64,000 bases of DNA, taken from Odontesthes bonariensis (taxonomy: Eukaryota; Chordata; Actinopteri; Atheriniformes; Atherinopsidae). Position 1 is the stretch's first letter, and each line of letters begins with the position of its first letter. Location of the stretch: assembly GCF_027942865.1 (NCBI RefSeq), contig NC_134514.1, positions 1,382,169 through 1,446,168 of the forward strand, given 5' to 3'. Under the pieces are notes generated by a model. The model saw only the letters and a list, made by a program, of their open reading frames with translations, was not told where the DNA came from and did not search any database. This document shows positions 26,368-37,393 of the stretch, piece after piece. Position numbers and translations under genes: made by a program.

Positions 26368-27801
26368 CTAGAAAGCTGCAAGCAGCTGTGAGCGGGACCG
26401 AGTGTGCGTACGTTGGGATGTGCGCACGTTGGGCATGCGCTGGACGCCGTAGTCGCGCAGCTCTGCCCACGCGCACGATTTCCATTGCGTACGTACGAGC
26501 ACGCAATAACCCCAATGCATAGGGGTTCTTGAAAATTTCTAGGGGGCGCCACTGAGCCATTTTTTTCCGCCCACACACAATACCCTTCACATACGTACGA
26601 GGTCATCAGGGTGGACGTGTGTACCAAGTTTCATGACTTTACGATGATGATAAGGCTTTCATATTACAAACGCCATCACACGATTTTCACCTCTGGCCAC
26701 GCCCACACCGTTCAGAGTTTGGAAAAGTTTCTCCATGGAGTTTTGCCCTCATGTCTTAAGAGTAACCTGGCCAAGTTTGAAGATTTTAGCATGAAATATG
26801 TAGGAGGAGTTTGATCAAATAAGAGGTGTGGAAAAAAAATGAAGTTTCCGACCACCATTAGGTGGCGCTGTAGGTGGATATCACTTTTTTGTATGTACAC
26901 GTTCAGGCTGTGTCCAGCATTCACCGTATGAAGTTTGGGACAGATTGGATAATGTATGTGGGAGTTAAAAGCGACTTAATTTTTTATGGCGCGTCATAAA
27001 TTTGAGGTGTCGCCACGGCCACGCCCTTTAAGTTTTGAAAAAGTTGGCCAATGAATTTTTCGGCCCATGTCTTAAGAGCAACCTGGCCAAGTTTGAAGGT
27101 TTTTGCATTAAATATGTAGGAGGAGTTCGATCAAATGCGAGGTGTGGAAAAAAAAAGACATTTCCAACCACCAGCAGGTGGCGCTATAGGTGGATGTCAC
27201 TATTTTATATATGAGCTTTCAGTCTGGGTCCAGCATTCACCGTATGAAGTTTGGGACAGATTGGATAATGTATGTGGGAGTTATAAGCGACTTCATTTTT
27301 CGTGGCGAGTGATGGCGAGTCATCAAACTTTGAAGCGTCGCCACGGCCACGCCCTTTGAGGTTTGAAAAAGTTGTCCTATGAATTTTTCCCCCCATGTCT
27401 TAAGAGTAACCTGGCCAAGTTTGAAGTCTGTAGCATGAAATCTGTAGGACAAGTTCGATCTTAAGCAAGGCGTGGAATTGGTCAAAAATGGCACGAAAAC
27501 GCACTTTCCATCCAAAATGGCCGCCTTCCTGTGTACGTGGGACCATGGCGGCAAGAGACCTTTTTGTGCGTCTGGGCATGATGAATGAGTGTACCGAATT
27601 TCGTCGTCCCACGCGAAACTAATCCTATTGCGGGGACAATTTTTAAGCATCGTAGGGGGCGCTACAGAGCCAATGAGCGACTCCCAAAAATATAAAGTTT
27701 AGATTCTTTCATGTCGTCGACCGGCACGTGGCGCTCGCAAAATTTCCTGAGTTTTCGCATACCTTTTGCAAAGAATAAGAAAGAAAGAATAATAATAATA
27801 A
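26368..27801 (+). repeat. Array unit 14
   Basis: 1434 bp. Core variant CCATTAGG at 26855 and exact core at 27171. Confidence 0.9.
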
Positions 27802-29210
27802 CTAGAAAGCTGCAAGCAGCTGTGAGCGGGACCGAGGTGTGCGTACGTTGGGATGTGCGTACGTTGGGCATGCGCTGGACGCTGGAGCCGCAGCTCTTCC
27901 CACACGCACGATACCCGCTGTGTACTTACGAGCACAGCATAACCCCATTGCGGAGGGGTTTTTGAAAATTTCTAGGGGGCGCCACTGAGCCATTTTTCTC
28001 CGCCCACACACGATACCCTTTACATACGTACGAGGTCGTCAGGGTGGACGTGTGTACCAAGTTTCATTACCTTGTGATGATGATAAGGCTTTCAAATCAC
28101 AAACGTCATCACACGATTTTCACCGCATGGCCACGCCCACACCGTTCAGAGTTTGGAAAAGTTTCTCCATGAATTGTTGCCTCCATGTCTTAAGAGTAAC
28201 TTGGCTAAGTTTGAAGTTTGTAGAATTAAATCTGTGGGAGGAGTTTGATAAAATGTGAGGTATGGAAAAAAAAGACGTTTCTGACCACCAGCAGGTGGCG
28301 CTGTTGGTGGATGTCACTATTTTATCTATGCGCGTTCAGGCTGGGTCCAGATATCACCGTATGAAGTTTGGGACAGATTGGATAATGTATGTGGAAGTTA
28401 TAAGCGACTTAATTTTTCATGGCGAGTCATAACTTTGAGGCGTCGCCACGGCCACGCCCTTTGAGGTTTGAAAAAGTTTCTCCATGACTCTTTCCCCCCA
28501 TGTCTTAAGAGTAACCTGGCCAGGTTTGAAGCTTGTAGCATTAAATCTGTAGGACGAGTTCGATCAAATGCGAGATGTGGAAAAAAAGAGATGTTTCCGA
28601 CCACCAGCAGGTGGCGCTATAGGTGGATGTCGTTATGATAATATGTACGCGTTCAGGCTGGGTCCAGCATTCACCGTATGAAGTTTGGGACAGATTGGAT
28701 AATGTATGTGGGAGTTATAAGCGACTTCATTTGTTGTGGCGAGTGATGGCGAGTCATCGAACTTTGAGGAGTTGCCACGCCCACGCCCTTTAAGTTTTGA
28801 AAAAGTTTCTCCATGAATTCCCCCCCCCATGTCTTAAGACTAACCTGGCCAAGTTTGAAGTCTGTAGCATGAAATCTGTAGGACAAGTTCGATCTTATGC
28901 AAGGCGTGGAATCGGCCAAAAATGGCACGAAAACGCACTTTCCATCCAAAATGGCCGCCTTCCTGTGTACGTGGCACCGTGATGGCATGAGACTTTTTGG
29001 TGCGTCTGGGCATGATGAATGAGTGTACCGAATTTCGTCGTCCCACGCGAAACTAATCCTATTGCGGGGACCATTTTTATGCACCGTAGGGGGCGCTACA
29101 GAGCCAATGAGCGACTCCCAAAAATATAAAGTTTAGATTCTTTCATGTCGTCGACTGGCAGGTGGTGCTCGCAAAATTTCCTGAGTTTTCGCATACCTTT
29201 TGCAAAGAAT

Positions 29211-29242
<32 letters not shown>

Positions 29243-29252
29243 ATAATAATAA
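27802..29252 (+). repeat. Array unit 15
   Basis: 1451 bp. Cores at 28288 and 28604. Head type as units 7, 12 and 18. Confidence 0.9.
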
Positions 29253-30787
29253 CTAGAAAGCTGCAAGCAGCTGTGAGCGGGACCGAGGTGTGCGTACGTT
29301 GGATGTGCGCACGTTGGGGCATGCGCTGGACGCTTGAGCTGCAGCTCTGCCCAAACGCACGATACCCTCTGCGTACTTACGATCACATAAAAACCCAAAT
29401 GCGGAGGTGTTTTTGAAAATTTCTAGGGGGCGCCACTGAGCCACTTTGCTCTGCCCACACACGATACCCTTCACATACGTACGAGGTCATCAGGGTGGAC
29501 GTGTGTGCCAACTTTCATGACCTTGCGATCATGATAAGGCTTTCAAATCACAAACGCCATCACATGATTTTCACCGACTGGCCACGCCCACACCGTTCAG
29601 AGTTTGGAAAAGTGTCTCCATGAATTTTTCCCCACATGACTTAAGAGTAACCTGGCCAAGTTTGAAGCTTGTGGCATTAAATCTGTAGGAGGAGTTTGAA
29701 AAAATGTGACGTGCGGAAAAAAAAAGAGGTTTCCAACCACCAGCAGGTGGCGCTATAGGAGGATGTCACTATGATAATATGTACGCGTTCAGGTCGGGTC
29801 CAGCATTCACCGTGTGAAGTTTGGGACAGATTGGATAATGAGTGTGGAAATTATAAGCGACTTAATTCTTCATGGCGAGTCATAACTTTGAGGCGTCGCC
29901 ACGGCCACGCCCTTTGAGGTTTGAAAAAGTTTCTCCATGAATTTCTGCCCCCATGTCTTAAGAGTAACCTGGCCAAGTTTGAAGTCTGTAGCATGAAATC
30001 TGTAGGACAAGTTCGATCAAATGCGAGGTGTGGAAAAAAAGAGATGTTTCCAACCCCCAGCAGGTGGCGCTATAGGTGGATGTCACTATGATAATATGTA
30101 CGCGTTCAGGCTGGGTCCAGCATTCACCGTATGAAGTTTGGGACAGATTGGATAATGTATGTGGGAGTTATAAGCGACTTCATTTTTTGTGGCGAGTGAT
30201 GGCGAGTCATCGAACTTTGAGGCGTCGCCACGGCCACGCCCTTTGAGGTTTGAAAAAGTTTCTCCATGAATTTTTCCCCCCATGTCTTAAGAGTAACCTG
30301 GCCAAGTTTGAAGTCTGTAGCATTAAATCTGTAGGACAAGTTCGATCTTAAGCAAGGTGTGGAATCGGTCAAAAATGGCACGAAAACGCACTTTCCATCC
30401 AAAATGGCCGACTTTCTGTGGACGTGGGACCATGGCGGCATGAGACTTTTTTTTGCGTCTGGGCATGATGAATGAGTGTACCGAATTTCGTTGTCCCACG
30501 CAAAACTAATCCTATTGCGGGGACAATTTTTAAGCATCGTAGGGGGCGCTACAGAGTCAATGAGCGACTCCCAAAAATATAAAGTTTAGATTCTTTCATG
30601 TCGTCGACTGGCACGTGGCGCTTGCAAAATTTCCTGAGTTTTCGCATACCTTTTGCAAAGAATAAGAATAATAATAATAAACCTTACAGATACAATAGGG
30701 TCCTTGCAGTTTCACTGCTCGGTCCCTAATAAACCTTACAGATACAATAGGGTCCTTGCAGTTTCACTGCTCGGTCCCTAATAATAA
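29253..30787 (+). repeat. Array unit 16
   Basis: 1535 bp including two spacer monomers. Cores at 29740 and 30057. Confidence 0.9.
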
Positions 30788-32116
30788 CTAGAAAGCTGCA
30801 AGCAGCTGTGAGCGGGACCGAGTGTGCGTACGTTGGGATGTGCGCACGTTGGGCATGCGCTGGACGCCGTAGTCGCGCAGCTCTGCGCACATGCACGATA
30901 CCCTTTACATACGTACGAGGTCGTCAGGGTGGACGTGTGTACCAAGTTTCATGACCTTGAGATGATGATAAGGCTTTCAAATCACAAACGCCATCACACG
31001 ATTTTCACCGCATGGCCACGCCCACACCAATCAGAGTTTGGAAACGTTTCTCCATGAATTGTTGCCTCCATGTCTTAAGAGTAACCTGGCTAAGTTTGAA
31101 GCTTGTAGCATTAAATCTGTGGGAGGAGTTTGACAAAATGTGAGGTGTGGAAAAAAAAGACGTTTCTGACCACCAGCAGGTGGCGCTGTAGGTGGATGTC
31201 ACTATTTTATGTATGCGTGTTCAGGCTGGGTCCAGATATCACCGTATGAAATTTGGGACAGATTGGATAATGTATGTAGGAGTTATAAGCGACTTAATTT
31301 TTCATGGCGAGTCATAACTTTGAGGCGTCGCCACGGCCACGCCCTTTGAGGTTTGAAAAAGTTTCTCCATGAATTTTTCCCCCCATGTCTTAAGAGTAAC
31401 CTGGCCAAGTTTGAAGGTTTTTGCATCAAATATGTAGGAGGAGTTCGATCAAATGTGAGGTGTGGAAAAAAAAAGATGTTTCCAACCACCAGCAGGTGGC
31501 GCTATAGGTGGATGTCACTATGTTATAAGTGCGCGTTCCGGCTGGGTCCAGCATTCACCGTATGAAGTTTGGGACAGATTGGAAAATGTATGTGGGAGTT
31601 ATAAGCGACTTAATTTTTTGTGGCGAGTGATGGCGAGTCATCAAACTTTGAGGCGTCGCCACGGCCACGCCCTTTAAGGTTTGAAAAAGTTTCTCCATGA
31701 ATTTTTCCCTCCATGTCTTAAGAGTAACCTGGCCAAGTTTGAAGTCTGTAGCATAAAATCTGTAGAACAAGTTCGATCTTAAGCAAGGCGTGGAATTGGT
31801 CAAAAATGGCACGAAAACGCACTTTCCATTCAAAATGGCCGCCATGCTGTAGGCGTGGGACCATGGCGGCAAGAGACTTTTTTGTGCGTCTGGGCATGAT
31901 GAATGAGTGTACCGAATTTCATTGTCCTACGCAAAACTAATCCTATTAAGGGGACCATTTTTAAGCATCATAGGGGGCGCTACAGAGTCAATGAGCGACT
32001 CCCAAAAATATAAAGTTTAGATTCTTTCATGTCGTCGACTGGCAAGTGGCGCTCGCAAAATTTCCTGAGTTTTCGCATACCTTTTGCAAAGAATAAGAAA
32101 GAAAGAATAATAATAA
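30788..32116 (+). repeat. Array unit 17, head deletion
   Basis: 1329 bp. Near 30900 about 100 bp of the head is missing: the first CACGATACC word joins directly to the second one, removing the TCTAGGGGGCGCC segment. Cores at 31173 and 31489. Confidence 0.9.
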
Positions 32117-33765
32117 CTAGAAAGCTGCAAGCAGCTGTGAGCGGGACCGAGGTGTGCGTACGTTGGGATGTGCGTACGTTGGGCATGCGCTGGACGCTGG
32201 AGCCGCAGCTCTTCCCACACGCACGATACCCGCTGTGTACTTACGAGCACAGCATAACCCCAATGCGGAGGGGTTTTTGAAAATTTCTAGGGGGCGCCAC
32301 TGAGCCATTCTTCTCCGCCCACACACGATACCCTTTACATACGTACGAGGTCGTCAGGGTGGACGTGTGTACCAAGTTTCATTACCTTGAGATGATGATA
32401 AGGCTTTCAAATCACAAACGTCATCACACGATTTTCACCGCATGGCCACGCCCACACCGTTCAGAGTTTGGAAAAGTTTCTCCATGAATTGTTGCCTCCA
32501 TGTCTTAAGAGTACCTTGGCTAAGTTTGAAGTTTGTAGCATTAAATCTGTGGGAGGAGTTTGATAAAATGTGAGGTATGGAAAAAAAAGACGTTTCTGAC
32601 CACCAGCAGGTGGCGCTTTTGGTGGATGTCACTATTTTATCTATGCGCATTCAGGCTGGGTCCAGATATCACCGTATGAAGTTTGGGACAGATTGGATAA
32701 TGTATGTGGAAGTTATAAGCGACTTAATTTTTCATGGCGAGTCATAACTTTGAGGCGTCGCCACGGCCAAGCCCTTTGAGGTTTGAAAAAGTTTCTCCAT
32801 GACTCTTTCCCCCCATGTCTTAAGAGTAACCTGGCCAAGTTTGAAGCTTGTAGCATTAAATCTGTAGGACGAGTTCGATCAAATGCGAGATGTGGAAAAA
32901 AAGAGATGTTTCCGACCACCAGCAGGTGGCGCTATAGGTGGATGTCGTTATGATAATATGTACGCGTTCAGGCTGGGTCCAGCATTCACCGTATGAAGTT
33001 TGGGACAGATTGGATAATGTATGTGGGAGTTATAAGCGACTTCATTTATTGTGGCGAGTGATGGCGAGTCATCGAACTTTGAGGAGTTGCCACGCCCACG
33101 CCCTTTAAGTTTTGAAAAAGTTTCTCCATGAATTTCCCCCCCATGTCTTAAGAGTAACCTGGCCAAGTTTGAAGTTTGTAGCATGAAATCTGTAGGACAA
33201 GTTCGATCTTATGCAAGGCGTGGAATCGGCCAAAAATGGCACGAAAACGCACTTTCCATCCAAAATGGCCGCCTTCCTGTGTACGTGGCACCGTGATGGC
33301 ATGAGACTTTTTGGTGCGTCTGGGCATGATGAATGAGTGTACCGAATTTCGTCGTCCCACGCGAAACTAATCCTATTAAGGGGACCATTTTTATGCACCG
33401 TAGGGGGCGCTACAGAGCCAATGAGCGACTCCTAAAAATATAAAGTTTAGATTCTTTCATGTCGTCGACTGGCAGGTGGCGCTCGCAAAATTTCGTGAGT
33501 TTTCGCATACCTTTTGCAAAGAATCGGAAATAATAAAAAACCTTACAGATACAATAGGGTCCTTGCAGTTTCACTGCTCGGTCCCTAATAATAATAAACC
33601 TTACAGATACAATAGGGTCCTTGCAGTTTCACTGCTCGGTCCCTAATAATAATAATAAACCTTACAGATACAATAGGGTCCTTGCAGTGTCACTGCTCGG
33701 TCCCTAATAAACCTTACAGATACAATAGGGTCCTTTTGGTTTCACTGCTCGGTCCCTAATAACAA
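32117..33765 (+). repeat. Array unit 18
   Basis: 1649 bp including four spacer monomers. Cores at 32603 and 32919. Very close to unit 15. Confidence 0.9.
33539..33760 (+). repeat. 51-bp spacer monomers, four copies
   Basis: Copies are separated by AAT runs of different length. The third has GTGTCAC for GTTTCAC and the fourth has TTTTGG for TTGCAG, so these are older or less homogenised than the others. Confidence 0.88.
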
Positions 33766-35095
33766 CTAGAAAGCTGCAAGCAGCTGTGAGCGGGACCGAG
33801 GTGTGCGTACGTTGGATGTGCGCACGTTGGGGCATGCGCTGGACGCCATAGTAGCGCAGCTCTGCCCACACGCACGATATCCTCTGCATATGTACGAGTA
33901 CATAAAAACCCCAATGCGGAGGGGTTTTTGAAAATTTCTAGGGGGCGCCACTGAGCCATTTTGCTCCGCCCACACACGATACCCTTTACATACGTACGAG
34001 GTTGTCAGGGTGGACGTGTGTGCCAAGTTTCATGACTTTGTGATGATGATAAGGCTTTCAAATCACAAACGCAATCACACGATGTTCAACGCCTGGCCAC
34101 GCCCACATTGTTTAGAGTTTGGAAAAGTTTCTCCATGAATTTTTGCCCCCATGTCTTAAAAGTAACCTGGCCAAGTTTGAAGCTTGTAGCATGAAATCTG
34201 TAGGAGGAGTTCGATCAAATGCGAGGTGTGGAAAAAAAAAGAAATTTCCTACCACCAGCAGGTGGCGCTATAGGATGTCACTATTTTATATGTACACGTT
34301 CAGGCTGGGTCCAGCTATCACCGTATGAAGTTTGGGACAGATTGGATGATGTATGTGGGAGTTATAAGCGACTTCATTTTTCATGGCGAGTGATGGCGAG
34401 TCATTAAAATTTGAGGTGTCACCACGGCCACGCCCTTTAAGTTTTGAAAAAGTTGGCCAATGATTTTTTTCCCCCCATGTCTTAAGAGTAACCTGGCCAA
34501 GTTTCAAGTCTGTAGCATTAAATCTGTAGGAGGAGTTCGATCAAATGCGAGGTGTGGACAAAAAAAGAAATTTCCAACCACCAGCAGGTGGCGCTATAGG
34601 ATGGTCACTATTTTATATGTACGCGTTCAGGCTGGGTCCAGCAATCACCGTATGGAGTTTGGGACAGATTGGATGATGTATGTGGGAGTTATAAGCGACT
34701 TAATTTTTTGTGGCGAGTGATGGCGAGTCATCAAACTTTGAGGCGTCGCCACGGCCACGCCCTTTAAGTTTTGAAAAAGTTAGCCAATGGATTTTTCCCC
34801 CCATGTCTTAAGAGTAACCTGGCCAAGTTTGAAGTGTGTAGCATTAAATCTGTAAGACAAGTTCGATCTTATGCAAGAAGTGGAATCGGTCAAAAATGGC
34901 ACGAAACGCACTTTCCATCCAAAATGGCCGCCTTCCTGTGGACGTGGCATATTGGCGGCAAGAGACTTTTTTGTGCGTCTGGGCATGGTGAATGAGTTTA
35001 CTGAATTTCGTTGTCCCACGCGAAACTAACCCCATTGCGGGCACCATTTTTAAGCATTGTAGGGGGCGCTACAGAGTCATTGAGTGACTCCCAAA
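33766..35095 (+). repeat. Array unit 19, right-truncated
   Basis: About 1330 bp. Cores at 34255 and 34581. The end block stops at GACTCCCAAAAATTG, where other units continue into ATATAAAGTTTAG, and passes straight into a 24-bp minisatellite. This is the right edge of the array. Confidence 0.88.
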
Positions 35096-35096
35096 A

Positions 35097-35355
35097 ATTG
35101 CAGCCACAGAGGCCAGAGAGCTAGCAGCCACAGAGGCCAGAGAGCTAGCAGCCACAGAGGCCAGAGAGCTAGTAGCCACAGAGCACAGAGAGCTAGTAGC
35201 CACAGAGTACAGTGAGCTAGTAGCCACAGAGCACAGAGAGCTAGCGCCCATAGCGTCCACAGAGCTAGCACCCATAGAGGCCACTGAGCCAGAGCTAGCG
35301 CCAGAGAGCCAGAGCTAGCGCCAGAGAGCCAGAGCTGGCACCCATAGAGGCCAGA
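35097..35355 (+). repeat. 24-bp minisatellite
   Basis: About ten copies of GCAGCCACAGAGGCCAGAGAGCTA-type units (24 bp) with drift toward a CAGAGCTAGCGCCAGAGAGC form at the right. Because 24 is divisible by three, the frames stay open without being genes. It abuts the truncated last macrosatellite unit. Confidence 0.9.
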
Positions 35356-35550
35356 GAGACAAATAATAAGCAGACCATAATATTTTAAAAATAGACAAAA
35401 TACATTGGCAGAAAAACGAAAAGTGAGCGTCACGTTATGTTTATGGACTCCATCGTGTTTTCATGATGCACTCATTGATGTCATTTTCTCTAAATATGGA
35501 TAAACATGAAGGTGGAAGCTCAGCCTCTCAGAGGTTTTTCATGTTCCTGC

Positions 35551-36073
35551 ACTGAAAAAAACAACTCATAAGATTTACTTAAAAACCCTTCGTAAGTATT
35601 TGCACTCAGATGATTTAAGTAATATTTAATTCTGCAATATCAAGTAAATTTTACTTGCCATAAAACATAACAGTTTTGAAGATATTAAGTAACATTAACT
35701 TAATTACATCTAAGTTTTAAGTTATATTTATTTAAACAAATGAAGTAAAGTCTACTTGTTTTTCATAGGCAGGAACATCATTTTACTCAAAATTTTAATT
35801 AAATGTTATGTATCTGTAGTATTTGCTGTTATGAAGTAACTTAGTAGATTTTAACGATACACTTTCAGAGTAAAGGTTATGTAGTATTTCTAGGTTTATG
35901 TACATACAACTATTTAACATTTAAATTGTATTAGGAAACTGAAGTAAAACTTACTCTTCCCCCATAATTCACGTGTTACGTTAATAAAATGTTTAATTTT
36001 ACTTAAGAAGCTCTAGTTCTTACTGAATCTTAACAATACAATGTAGAAATTATGACAGTTTACTTTTTTCAGT
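35551..36073 (+). mobile_element. MITE with ACTGAAAAAA ends
   Basis: Starts ACTGAAAAAAACAACTC and ends GTTTACTTTTTTCAGT, so the termini are inverted (ACTGAAAAAA at both ends). The interior is AT-rich with repeated AAGTAAATTTTACTT-like words and no coding frame. I could not identify a clean target duplication. The flanks CCTCTCAGAGG and CCCTCAGAGG are similar but not adjacent to the ends. Confidence 0.55.
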
Positions 36074-36352
36074 CCCTCAGAGGTTGAGAAACACCTTCAG
36101 GTTGGATTGTTTGGATTTAAGTTTTTATTTCAGTGCACGTAATAAACCTTCTCTTTGATTTAAACAGTTTTAGAAACAGTTTTGACCTGGAATTTAAAAT
36201 GTGAGCTGTGAAATAACTCATTCATCATTTAATCAACACTTTCAGATGTTTTATTTAACTCACTGTAACGCTCTTTTAACTGGACTTCCCACAAAGAGCA
36301 TCAAACATCTGCAGCTCATCCAGAACGCTGCTGCTGGAGTTTTAACCCGGAC

Positions 36353-36411
36353 TTAGGGTTAGGGTTAGGGTTAGGGGGGTTAGGGTTAGGGTTAGGGTTA
36401 GGGTTAGGGTT
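36353..36411 (+). repeat. Interstitial telomere-like (TTAGGG)n
   Basis: About nine TTAGGG units, with one unit expanded to a run of six G. It sits inside LINE coding remnants, not at a chromosome end, since LINE sequence continues on both sides. Confidence 0.93.
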
Positions 36412-36589
36412 CAGAGATCTGAACACATCACAGCAGCTTTAAAATCTTTACTCTGGCTTCCAGTCAGTCACAGAATAGATTTTAAAAGCCTGCTGATGGT
36501 TTACAAATCCCAGAATGGTTTAGGCCCAAAATACATCTGTGATATGTTCAGAGAATATAAAGCCAGCAGAGCTCTTAGATCCAAGGACT

Positions 36590-37116
36590 GAAGGCTCGTG
36601 TATACTCTCGCAGCAGTGCGTCGCAGACACGACGCAGTTATTTTTGATTTATGCCTTGAAGTGCTGTCTGCGCTATGTTAATCCCACGCCACAACGCAAG
36701 AGGGACAATCACGAACAAGCTAGGATTGTGGGTGTTACGGTTACTGAGGTCATTCAACAGCAATGGCGACTGGACGAATGCGCACTTTGATTGAGATGCA
36801 GCTGATCGATCTAGAAATAGAAGAAATATTGCTACTACTGGAGCTGGCAGAGAGGGAAAGAATCGTCACGGTTAGCACGGTTAGCGTCACCATTAGCTGG
36901 TTAGCAAACCGGAAATACGCATAGTGTAGAGTGGATGTAGAGTTGACCAATCAGAGGCCTCCTTTCTCTCCTCCCTGCGGCGATGTCTGCGGCACTGTCT
37001 GCGGTGAGTTACAATTTTGGGGAGGTGCACCAGACTGTCTGCGGAGGGGGGGGGCATGTCTGCGTTAACTGCGACACACACGCAGACGACCTGGTTTCCG
37101 AGTATAAATCAGGCTT
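36590..37116. mobile_element. TIR element inserted in LINE, class unassigned
   Basis: The left end GAAGGCTCGTGTATACTC and the right end read in reverse, GAAGCCTGATTTATACTC, agree at 14 of 18 positions. LINE coding sequence resumes on the far side. The interior is rich in GTCTGCG/CGCAGAC words and has no transposase. The exact edges and target duplication are uncertain. Confidence 0.55.
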
Positions 37117-37393
37117 CAGGTCAGCTGGTCCAGTCCAGAGTCCAGACTAAACATGGAGAAGCAGCATTTAGCTGTTATGCTGCCAACAAGTGGAACAAAC
37201 TGCCAGTGGAGATTAAACTTTCACCAAATGGAGACATTTTTAAATCCAGGTTAAAGACATTTCTGTTCTCATGTGTCTATGCATGAAATCTGCACGATAT
37301 CTTTGAACTTATCTGGACTGTTGCTGGTTTTTAAATTCTTTTAAATCATTTTATTTGTTTCTCTTTATATTCTTTTATGTATTTTAATGCTTC

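Larger units (their letters stand above)
6291..34594 (+). promoter_or_regulatory. 41 CTCF-like core motifs in one orientation
   Basis: The 14-mer CCAGCAGGTGGCGC fits the published CTCF core CCASYAGRKGGCRS at every position, and the next bases (TA or TG) also fit. Thirty-five sites match exactly and six differ once (CCATCAGG or CCATTAGG at 9167, 10613, 19010, 20443, 21928, 26855). Individual starts are given with each array unit. All lie on the plus strand, 316 bp apart within units. Binding is not shown by sequence alone. Confidence 0.6.
5790..35095 (+). repeat. Macrosatellite array, 19 units of about 1.43 kb
   Basis: Nineteen head-to-tail units, each opening with CTAGAAAGCTGCAAGCAGCT. Unit layout: a head of about 390 bp (tandem GTACGTTGGG-type words, a TACGTACG palindrome, TCTAGGGGGCGCCACTGAGCC); then 316-bp internal repeats, each with a CCAGCAGGTGGCGC core; then an end block (AAAATGGCCGCC, often CCATGGCGGC, TAGGGGGCGCTACAGAG, and CATACCTTTTGCAAAGAATAAG). 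The unit closes with a GAAA/AAT microsatellite. Length steps of about 316 bp and about 50-210 bp come from extra internal repeats and from 51-bp spacers. Many short frames stay open on both strands, but they follow the repeat copies and look incidental. It is non-genic satellite DNA with a possible architectural role (see findings). Confidence 0.95.

Noticed and set aside
7280..34995. Many recurring 60-120-codon plus-strand frames across the array
   Set aside because: They overlap equally open minus-strand frames, track repeat copies, lack domains and shift freely with indels.
36353..36411. Possible chromosome end
   Set aside because: Only about nine TTAGGG units, and the same LINE continues on both sides, so it is interstitial.
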